5,072 nucleotides of DNA, taken from NCBI GenBank assembly GCA_003135575.1, contig PLCG01000020.1:1-5072 (forward strand), read 5' to 3'. This document shows, piece by piece, positions 1 to 4,395 of the stretch. The notes beneath the pieces are model-generated. The model did not search any database, was not told the origin of the DNA, and was given only the letters and a program-made list of their open reading frames with translations. The position numbers and the translations under genes were made by a program. Origin of the DNA: Nitrososphaerota archaeon (lineage in GTDB: Archaea; Thermoproteota; Nitrososphaeria; Nitrososphaerales; Gagatemarchaeaceae). Within the stretch, counting starts at the first letter, position 1. Each line of letters starts with the position of its first letter.

Positions 1-255
1 AACCCGAACCCGACCAACGACTCGATCGTGGCCGTGTCGTCTGTCGTTGATGCGGAGGCCCCGAAACCAGTCGTCGAGCCTGAAGAAGCAGAACCCGATG
101 TGATTAGGCTCATCAGTGGACTCGGGGGCAGTAGGAGCGCTAGGCCTCCGAGTGTCAAGAGCGCGCTAAGAAGCACCAGCCGTCGCAAATCTATCACGCC
201 TCAGGCGCTTCGAATCGGTTATAGCGGTTTTCCGGAATGGTTCCATAATTCATAG
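1..255 (+). CDS. 3' end of an unrecognised reading frame entering from the left edge
   Basis: Frame 1 is open from the first base to a TAG at 253-255 (84 codons), so this is most likely the C-terminal tail of a gene starting outside the window; a GTG at 28 is the only early start and lacks a visible ribosome-binding site. The first 16 codons end almost always in G or C, as real genes here do, but this bias weakens toward the stop. The peptide opens with an Asn-Pro repeat (NPNPTND), continues through a Pro/Glu/Val-rich acidic stretch (KPVVEPEEAEPD), and ends in a Ser/Arg-rich basic part closing with GYSGFPEWFHNS. There is no recognisable domain, membrane segment or signal peptide. It may be a disordered tail of a larger protein, or chance open frame in its second half. 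No function is proposed. Confidence 0.4.
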   Translation, partial: NPNPTNDSIVAVSSVVDAEAPKPVVEPEEAEPDVIRLISGLGGSRSARPPSVKSALRSTSRRKSITPQALRIGYSGFPEWFHNS

Positions 256-290
256 AGAATCTTACCCAAGGCGGCTGCAGTTGACGCTTG

Positions 291-311
291 GCGCTGCGGA
301 TTTGTCAGCGC
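291..311. terminator. Weak hairpin between two converging genes
   Basis: GCGCTG at 291-296 pairs perfectly with CAGCGC at 306-311 around a nine-base loop. It lies between the stop of the left-edge frame and the stop of the minus-strand coiled-coil gene, and overlaps the latter's TGA. There is no T-run on either side, so it is not a classical terminator. It could act as a weak convergent terminator or be chance. Confidence 0.15.
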
Positions 312-646
312 TGGTTCTTCTCTATTTGCGTCAGTCTCGCCTTTATCTCTGCCATCTCCTGCAGCATGGGAAATCGTTTGTCGAGCGAGTCTATCTTCGT
401 GTCGAGCGTCTCGAACCTGGCCTCCAACTTGTCTTCCAAGGCCTCAAACTTGTCGTCCATTGCTTCAAACCTAGCCTCCAACTTGTCGTCCATGGCGTCG
501 AACCTCGCGTCCACGACCTTCTCGAGATGGGCGACCTCGTCCTTAACGATGGAGCGCACTCTCGACTCCATCGCAGGGATGAGAAGCCTCTCCACCCATC
601 CCGGGATCTTCTCACCGATTCTCGCTGCCATTTTACTTGCTCCCAT
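305..646 (-). CDS. Small coiled-coil protein with 11/7-residue repeats, function unknown
   Basis: The product is 113 residues. After a short N-terminal part (GEKIPGWVERLL) almost the whole chain is predicted helix: charged residues alternate with Leu, Phe, Met and Ile, with no Gly or Pro between about residues 28 and 90. The core reads as hendecads and heptads: DARFDAMDDKL, EARFEAMDDKF, EALEDKL, EARFETLDTKI, DSLDKRF. This 11-11-7-11-7 pattern suggests a long, weakly twisted, probably oligomeric coiled coil. There is no signal peptide or membrane segment, so it is likely cytoplasmic. Two starts are possible. The ATG at 646 is the outermost in-frame one; the ATG at 631 (108 residues) has GGGAG eight bases upstream and sits about 33 bases from a TATA-like box, which fits archaeal spacing better. 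The outer start is given as the boundary. It is transcribed away from the glycan genes and need not belong to them. Small archaeal coiled-coil proteins of this kind are usually hypothetical. Coding is supported by conserved heptads; the plus-strand frames over it are shadows. Confidence 0.8.
   Translation of the reverse strand: MGASKMAARIGEKIPGWVERLLIPAMESRVRSIVKDEVAHLEKVVDARFDAMDDKLEARFEAMDDKFEALEDKLEARFETLDTKIDSLDKRFPMLQEMAEIKARLTQIEKNQR
411..496 (-). repeat. 54-base internal repeat in the coiled-coil gene
   Basis: Bases 411-442 and 465-496 match at 28 of 32 positions with an offset of 54 bases (18 codons), one hendecad plus one heptad. A partial third copy starts at 498, 33 bases (11 codons) further on. 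The repeat therefore follows the protein's 11/7 register and points to growth by in-frame duplication. Confidence 0.7.
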
Positions 647-656
647 TAGACTGTCT

Positions 657-670
657 GGAGTTATTTAACC
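657..670 (-). promoter_or_regulatory. TATA-like box for the coiled-coil gene, possibly bidirectional
   Basis: On the minus strand this reads GGTTAAATAACTCC, close to an archaeal TATA box. Its centre (about 664) lies 33 bases before the ATG at 631 but only 18 before the ATG at 646. With transcription starting about 26 bases downstream, a short-leader mRNA for the inner start is expected. The core is nearly symmetrical (TTATTTAA on plus), so it may also drive plus-strand transcription toward the small frame at 708. Confidence 0.45.
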
Positions 671-707
671 ATCCCCGCAAAGGGCTCTTCCCAACCTGTT
701 GGCGCTG

Positions 708-836
708 ATGAGTGAGGTTGCTCAACGGCAGAATGAGCGCGATAGCTTAAGAACGGTGGGCGGCGACTTTCAAACTTCATTGAAGGTGGCGGTCCTTACG
801 GCCCACGAGCGCGTTTTGGGTGAGCCGAAGGCATGA
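708..836 (+). CDS. Short open frame (42 codons) ending in an ATGA overlap; possible gene remnant
   Basis: ATG at 708 opens a 42-residue frame ending in TGA at 834-836, which overlaps the ATG at 833 as ATGA, a classic arrangement of translationally coupled operon genes. The end reads LKVAVLTAHERVLGEPKA; an in-frame TTG at 780 would give MKVAVLTAHERVLGEPKA, reminiscent of the hydrophobic first strand of Rossmann-type enzymes, but it is too short for a domain. The frame is closed upstream by TAA at 666. It could be the C-terminal remnant of a glycan-operon gene whose body was lost, a leader peptide, or chance. No ribosome-binding site precedes 708. The ATGA junction is the best reason to list it. 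Confidence 0.3.
   Translation: MSEVAQRQNERDSLRTVGGDFQTSLKVAVLTAHERVLGEPKA
745..782 (+). repeat. Leader-like repeat, copy 1
   Basis: GCTTAA at 745-750 is followed by TTTCAAACTTCATTG at 768-782, the last three bases being an in-frame TTG. The same two blocks in the same order recur at 888-920 before the endonuclease start. The copies differ in spacer length and by one inserted A in the second block. Confidence 0.45.
819..823 (+). promoter_or_regulatory. Ribosome-binding site for the glycosyltransferase stub
   Basis: GGTGA, complementary to the 3' end of archaeal 16S rRNA (core GGAGGTGATC), lies nine bases before the ATG at 833. It supports 833 having been a genuine start of a translated gene rather than a chance ATG. 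Confidence 0.45.
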
Positions 837-887
837 GCGACAACCCAAAGATACTTCTTCTCCTCTGGGCGCCGTTCGGGTTTCGGT

Positions 888-896
888 GCTTAAATC
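888..896 (+). promoter_or_regulatory. TATA-like box for a leaderless endonuclease mRNA
   Basis: GCTTAAATC is centred about 26 bases before the TTG at 918, the distance expected between an archaeal TATA box and the transcription start. No ribosome-binding site precedes 918, so an mRNA beginning at or near the start codon would fit. The element lies just inside the presumed insertion boundary, so the cassette may carry its own promoter. Confidence 0.35.
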
Positions 897-920
897 CTCG
901 GACACCTTTCAACTTCATTG
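888..920 (+). repeat. Leader-like repeat, copy 2, ending at the endonuclease start codon
   Basis: GCTTAA at 888-893 and TTTCAACTTCATTG at 907-920 echo the blocks at 745-750 and 768-782. The last three bases are the TTG start of the endonuclease. The match is 6/6 in the first block and 14 of 15 in the second, allowing one gap, with spacers of 13 and 17 bases. Confidence 0.45.
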
Positions 921-1733
921 CCTAGAAGGGGAGGACATCTTAGCGAGGAGGCAAAGAAGAAGATTTCGGAAGCAAGGAAGGGAAAAAAGCTGTCGGAAGA
1001 ACACCGAGCCAAATTTGTTGAAGGGACAAGAAGGTACGTAGAAGGTTTCATCAAAATTCACGGTCATCATCCAAACAGCAACATCTGGCTAGGTCGTCAT
1101 CACACTGAATCTACAAAAGAGAAACTCTCCAAGGCGTTTCGAGGTAAGCCAACCAAGCCGCATACCGCTGAGACTCGCAAGAAGATGTCTGATTCGCACT
1201 TAGGAATGGCTCCTTGGAACAAAGGATTGACAAAGTATACCTCGACGAGTGTCGCTCTTATCGGTCAAAAGAAGAAGGCATGGTGGACCCCCGAGAGAAA
1301 ACGTCAGTTCGCAAAATGGAGCCACGAGTTTTTGATTGAGTGGTGGCAAGGTCATCCGGAAGCCAAGGAGAAACTCATGCGGGTTGCTCGGCCCACGAGA
1401 ATAGAGTTGTTGGCGCGAGCGTCCTTAGATAGGCGGGGCATTCCTTTCCAAACATGCAAGCGAATCGAAGGTATCTGCTTTCCAGATTTGGTCTTGCACG
1501 CACAGAGAATTGGGGTATTCTGCAATGGGTGCTTCTGGCATGCTTGTCCCGAGCACTTCCCCATCGTGCCTGGATGGCTCAGGAAGAAGATTAAAGACCG
1601 ACAAATCTTCGAAGAGTTACGGAGGCGTGGTTGGCGAGTCTTGGTTGCCTGGGAACACGAATTCGACGAGAACAATGACATTGTAGGCCTAAAGTTAGAT
1701 GAGCTGCTCGCGCAAGGTCGCGGCGCACAATAG
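918..1733 (+). CDS. Homing endonuclease: NUMOD3-like repeats fused to a Vsr-like nuclease domain
   Basis: The product (271 residues) cuts DNA at a long specific site and would promote its own spread. The N-terminal half is a basic array of NUMOD3-like modules: LSEEAKKKISEARKGKK (residues 8-24), LSEEHRAKFVEG (25-36), HTESTKEKLSKAFRGK (62-77), HTAETRKKMSDSHLG (82-96), then PWNKGLTK (99-106), a motif common in such enzymes; these contact DNA. Residues 159-250 form a Vsr-type (very-short-patch repair) endonuclease fold: E163 in TRIELLARASLDRRGIPF, D190 in CFPDLVL, the signature CNGCFWHACPEH (202-213) with H208, and WRVLVAWEHEF (239-249). Cysteines 205 and 210 with nearby histidines probably bind zinc. 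The same fusion is known from EDxHD homing endonucleases such as I-Bth0305I. TTG at 918 is the only start after an in-frame TAA at 891. The gene is A+T-richer than its neighbours, indicating transfer. Its TAG abuts the next gene's ATG. Residue 203 is Asn where E. coli Vsr has a catalytic His and relatives often have Asp, so activity is uncertain. Confidence 0.9.
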   Translation: MPRRGGHLSEEAKKKISEARKGKKLSEEHRAKFVEGTRRYVEGFIKIHGHHPNSNIWLGRHHTESTKEKLSKAFRGKPTKPHTAETRKKMSDSHLGMAPWNKGLTKYTSTSVALIGQKKKAWWTPERKRQFAKWSHEFLIEWWQGHPEAKEKLMRVARPTRIELLARASLDRRGIPFQTCKRIEGICFPDLVLHAQRIGVFCNGCFWHACPEHFPIVPGWLRKKIKDRQIFEELRRRGWRVLVAWEHEFDENNDIVGLKLDELLAQGRGAQ

Positions 1734-2750
1734 ATGCGGATTCTCCTAATTTTGTGGGGGCCTTTTGGGGATAGGGCGGATGAGCTCGCGGAGATCATTG
1801 GCGCGGAGCGAGAGAGCATCACGCTGCTCTACGGCCCAAGATACTTCGCCCCAATCCGCTACCTCGCGCTCTTCTTCCGGACCCTGTTCCTTCTCGCTAA
1901 TAGGAGGCCTGACGTCGTCTACGCACAGAATCCCCCCATCTTCTGCCCGCTGACCTGCCTCCTCTACTGCCGCCTCGCCGGCGCGAGGCTGGTCATCGAC
2001 CACCACTCGATCTGGAGCGTCAAGACCATGAGGGGCCGCAGCCCGCTCTCCCGCGGGATCGCGTTTCTCGAGCGGGTGGTGTCGCGAGCTGCGGACGCCA
2101 ACACAACGCCTCATGACCTCTGGGCTAGGATGCTCGTGAAGATGGGCGCGAGGAACGTGCTGGTCTATCATGACTTTGTGCCGAAGAACGAGCTCTGGCC
2201 AGACGAGGCTCTGAGGCGCCAGATGGCCGAAGGGCCCGTTTTGGCGATCTCTTCCCACGGGGGCCATCCGCTGGAGAGGCTCGAGATGGAGGCGGCAGCT
2301 GTGGCCAAGGAGAGGGAGGCCGGTGTCTCGCTCGTGATTAGCGGACCCAAAGAGAAGTTAGAGCGACGGATTGGCTCTCTGACGCTCCCGCCGAACGTGA
2401 AGTACGCCGGGTTCCTCCCGCGGGAGGTCTACGAGACGCTAAAGGCCTCCGCAGACTTCGCGCTCAACATCACCGACGAGCCCTACACGCTTTCGCACGT
2501 GCTCTTCGAGTTCGCCGCCAGCTCGCTCCCGATGATATCCTCGAAGCAGCCCGTCGTCGAGGAGCTCTTCGGGGACTCGCTCCTGTACGCGGACTCGACC
2601 GTCGAGGACGTCGCAGCGAAGGTCAGGATGCTCTGCTCCGGCCCGACGAGGGCGGAGTGGGCAGCGAAGGTCAGGCTGAAGCAGGAGGAGCTGGCGAGGA
2701 TGCACGACGACGAGGTCTCCGCCTTGAGACGGGTCGTGTCCGGACCGTGA
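1734..2750 (+). CDS. GT-B (GT4-like) glycosyltransferase, membrane-associated
   Basis: The product (338 residues) most likely transfers a sugar from a nucleotide donor to a lipid-linked or nascent glycan at the cytoplasmic face of the membrane; sugar and acceptor cannot be told. The N-terminal Rossmann half starts with strand RILLILWGPFG (2-12), has a hydrophobic amphipathic stretch YLALFFRTLFLLA (43-55) that may dock on the membrane, then PDVVYAQNPPIFCPL (59-73) and LVIDHHSIW (86-94), a pattern shared with ALG1-like and archaeal GT4 enzymes. The C-terminal half has VLAISS (169-174), VSLVISGP (198-205), VKYAGFLPREVYETL (222-236) and the donor-site region DEPYTLSHVLFEFAASSLPMI (248-268), where E259 occupies the position of the conserved GT4 glutamate. 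Length is near normal. ATG 1734 directly follows the endonuclease TAG and has no ribosome-binding site, so translation is probably coupled. The first 12 codons use rarer A/T-ending codons (ATT, CTA, ATT, CCT, TTT) than the rest, unlike the stub at 833. It converges with the flippase. Confidence 0.88.
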   Translation: MRILLILWGPFGDRADELAEIIGAERESITLLYGPRYFAPIRYLALFFRTLFLLANRRPDVVYAQNPPIFCPLTCLLYCRLAGARLVIDHHSIWSVKTMRGRSPLSRGIAFLERVVSRAADANTTPHDLWARMLVKMGARNVLVYHDFVPKNELWPDEALRRQMAEGPVLAISSHGGHPLERLEMEAAAVAKEREAGVSLVISGPKEKLERRIGSLTLPPNVKYAGFLPREVYETLKASADFALNITDEPYTLSHVLFEFAASSLPMISSKQPVVEELFGDSLLYADSTVEDVAAKVRMLCSGPTRAEWAAKVRLKQEELARMHDDEVSALRRVVSGP

Positions 2751-2759
2751 GCGAAGCGC

Positions 2760-4250
2760 CTAGGGAAGCGTTTCCTTCAGGGCTCTGAGCACAAAGGCCC
2801 TGAGGTCCTTGTCAAGGGTCAGGACGAAGGCCCCATACACGCTGACTCCGATGACGGCGACGACCACGAGCTCCAAGGTGAGGAAGAACGTCCCGCGGGT
2901 GTAGGTGATGAACCCCTTCAGCAGATACAGCAGCCCGGCCATTATCGCCGCGCCGATCACATAGTATGCTATGGAGCGTGGGATGACTATCTGCTCGACC
3001 TTGCGGATCCTTCTGGCCTTGACCAATATCCCGACGATGAAGACGCCCAGCTGAGCGAGCGCCCAGAGGTCGAGCGTCTCCGTCTTGGACATCCCGGACG
3101 TGAGGCCCGCGGTGATGGAGAGGTAGACCGCGGCCACGTACACGGCAGCTAGCACGATGTTCACCTTCGCCACGAAGAGGATGCTGCTGCGGAGGTAGTC
3201 TTTCAGTTTCGCCGACTCGTCGACGTCCACCCTGTCCTTGCCGAGGAGGACCTGGTCGAAGACCGAGGAGACCGTGTTTCCCAGCGCTGCCATCGCCAAT
3301 ATCCCCAAGGGGATGCTCGCATCGAGGTACACGGGGTTCAGCAGGTGAAGTATCGGCGTGGCGAGGACGGCCGCGCCGACCGCCATCGGGATGCCGAACG
3401 ACAGCGCGAGGTCAAGCGTCATCGCGGTGACCTTCTGGTCGCCCCCCTTGAGCAGGAGCGGGTACATCGCGGACGCAAGATAGAGCGAATAGCCCGCGAG
3501 GGATGCCACCGAGAAGGCGGCCTGGTAGTACCCTACGAGGACCGTGTCGGACGCCGCCAGTGATGCGACGTAGGTGTCCGCGATCCCCAGGAAGAGCGGG
3601 AACGTCGTGAGGATTGGCAGCCAGGACTGCGCGAGCCACCTCTTGCCCTGCTCGATGTTGACGGGGCTTGACATCGCGTCCCCTGCCAGCGCGACCGAGG
3701 CTATCGCCTGGGCGAGGTTCGCCACCATCACCGAGAGGATCACGCCGTCTATCCCGACCTTGAAGACGATGAGGAGCGGATACGCGACGGCTAGCTTCGC
3801 GACCTCAGAGAAGATCACCGCATAGCCGAGCACCACAGGCCTGTGCCCGGCGACGACGGAGTTCGCGGCCTGGTTGAAGTAAGCGACAGGGACGAGAAGC
3901 ACGGCGAAGAGGAGCGTCGCGAGGTTTGCAGAGGGTATCATCGCGGCGCTGTAGAAAGAGAGGCCGACGTAGATTGCAACCCCCAGGGCGCTCAGGACGA
4001 GGTTGAGAAGGACGGCCGTCTTACCGAACATCTTCCCCCGTGCGATGTCCCTGGTCGCCCAGAACGCGACGATACCGGCAGGGTAAGCGGCGAAGGTCGC
4101 GATGTCGACGATGACCTCGTAGAGCCCGAACTGCTGCGCCGAGAGGGTGCGGGTCATGATGACCAAGAAGATCAGCCCCGTGAAGATGCTCGCTATCCTG
4201 GCGGCGAAGACGACGAGCCCTGTCTTCCTCAAGGAGATTTGGCCGGCCAC
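2760..4250 (-). CDS. Wzx/PST-family lipid-linked glycan flippase
   Basis: The product (496 residues) belongs by pattern to the polysaccharide transporter branch of the MOP superfamily, which moves polyprenyl/dolichyl-linked oligosaccharides across the cytoplasmic membrane. About 13-14 hydrophobic segments are visible, near residues 11-32, 44-65, 79-100, 108-130, 141-162, 167-190, 209-230, 238-260, 281-303, 313-330, 357-380, 395-411, 428-446 and 455-477. The opening (RKTGLVVFAARIASIFTGLI, then MTRTLSAQQFGLYEV) is typical: an amphipathic start, TM1, and the conserved LxxxxFGLY-like loop. A charged cytoplasmic loop GKDRVDVDESAKLKDYL (337-353) divides the two halves, as in archaeal members. GTG 4250 is the first start after an in-frame TAA (plus bases 4260-4262), and a TATA-like box 33 bases upstream supports it. 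It ends nine bases from the converging glycosyltransferase and is divergent from the kinase gene. Full length, no defects seen. The exact glycan substrate is unknown. Confidence 0.9.
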   Translation of the reverse strand: MAGQISLRKTGLVVFAARIASIFTGLIFLVIMTRTLSAQQFGLYEVIVDIATFAAYPAGIVAFWATRDIARGKMFGKTAVLLNLVLSALGVAIYVGLSFYSAAMIPSANLATLLFAVLLVPVAYFNQAANSVVAGHRPVVLGYAVIFSEVAKLAVAYPLLIVFKVGIDGVILSVMVANLAQAIASVALAGDAMSSPVNIEQGKRWLAQSWLPILTTFPLFLGIADTYVASLAASDTVLVGYYQAAFSVASLAGYSLYLASAMYPLLLKGGDQKVTAMTLDLALSFGIPMAVGAAVLATPILHLLNPVYLDASIPLGILAMAALGNTVSSVFDQVLLGKDRVDVDESAKLKDYLRSSILFVAKVNIVLAAVYVAAVYLSITAGLTSGMSKTETLDLWALAQLGVFIVGILVKARRIRKVEQIVIPRSIAYYVIGAAIMAGLLYLLKGFITYTRGTFFLTLELVVVAVIGVSVYGAFVLTLDKDLRAFVLRALKETLP

Positions 4251-4277
4251 GGTGAGCCGTTACTTCGACAGAGGGCC

Positions 4278-4288
4278 GGATAAATGAT
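4278..4288 (-). promoter_or_regulatory. TATA-like box for the flippase gene
   Basis: On the minus strand this reads ATCATTTATCC, centred about 33 bases before the GTG at 4250. Transcription would begin near 4258, giving a leader of only some seven bases without a ribosome-binding site, which is normal for archaea. Confidence 0.45.
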
Positions 4289-4337
4289 TACGGAGATGCC
4301 AGAGTGGGGGTACTTCGGTTTCGTGCCTGTGAGCGAG

Positions 4338-4346
4338 ATAATTAAG
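4338..4346 (+). promoter_or_regulatory. TATA-like box for the membrane-kinase gene
   Basis: ATAATTAAG lies in a locally A/T-rich patch centred 54 bases before ATG 4396. Transcription starting about 26 bases downstream (near 4368) would give a leader of roughly 28 bases. AAGGAG at 4368-4373 is too far from the ATG to serve as its ribosome-binding site. With the flippase box this forms a divergent promoter region. Confidence 0.4.
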
Positions 4347-4395
4347 GGGACTAGGCCGAGGACCCGCAAGGAGAGCGCACGACCCCTTCTTGAAG

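Larger units (their letters stand above)
833..925 (+). pseudogene. 5' stub of a glycosyltransferase gene cut off by the endonuclease insertion
   Basis: This 30-residue frame begins MSDNPKILLLLWAPFGFR and then runs into unrelated residues before TAG at 923-925. Residues 6-18 match residues 2-14 of the intact glycosyltransferase starting at 1734 (RILLILWGPFGDR) at 9 of 13 positions, with two further conservative changes (K/R, L/I). The similarity stops at about base 886, taken here as the break. The stub keeps a plausible ribosome-binding site and an ATGA overlap with the preceding frame, so it looks like the old start of a functional operon gene. Everything expected after the first beta strand is missing. 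It is either the displaced original start of the downstream gene or the remnant of a separate paralogue. It overlaps the endonuclease start by eight bases in another frame. Confidence 0.6.
887..1733 (+). mobile_element. Putative homing-endonuclease cassette (boundaries inferred)
   Basis: The left edge is placed where similarity between the stub and the glycosyltransferase ends (about 886). The right edge is at or a few codons beyond the endonuclease stop. Composition changes sharply: by hand count 1021-1080 is about 42% G+C, against about 62% for 2461-2520 in the neighbouring gene. No inverted termini, transposase, intron folding or intein splice residues were seen, so this would be a free-standing homing-endonuclease insertion. 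The right edge could extend to about 1775 if the cassette also brought the new glycosyltransferase start. Confidence 0.5.

Noticed and set aside
281..668. Two plus-strand open frames over the coiled-coil gene
   Set aside because: They mirror the repeats of the minus-strand gene; their Ser/Leu-rich repeats are by-products of its codons, and no start signals support them.
762..790. Hairpin around CTTTCAA and TTGAAGG as an operator or terminator
   Set aside because: Short and imperfect, with no T-run. The same bases are better explained as part of the leader-like repeat.
820..1041. GTG-started 73-codon frame across the stub and the endonuclease start
   Set aside because: It reads the stub and the endonuclease repeats in a wrong frame, and neither recognisable peptide is preserved.
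887..1733. Group I/II intron or intein hosting the endonuclease
   Set aside because: No intein splice motifs are present, the reading frame is not continuous with a host protein on either side, and no conserved intron core was recognised by eye. A free-standing cassette fits better.
1352..1822. 156-codon minus-strand frame across the endonuclease and glycosyltransferase starts
   Set aside because: It is a shadow of two well-supported plus-strand genes, with no domain pattern of its own.
1746..2267. 173-codon minus-strand frame inside the glycosyltransferase gene
   Set aside because: Long antisense frames are expected in G+C-rich coding DNA; the sequence is low-complexity and has no fold-like pattern.
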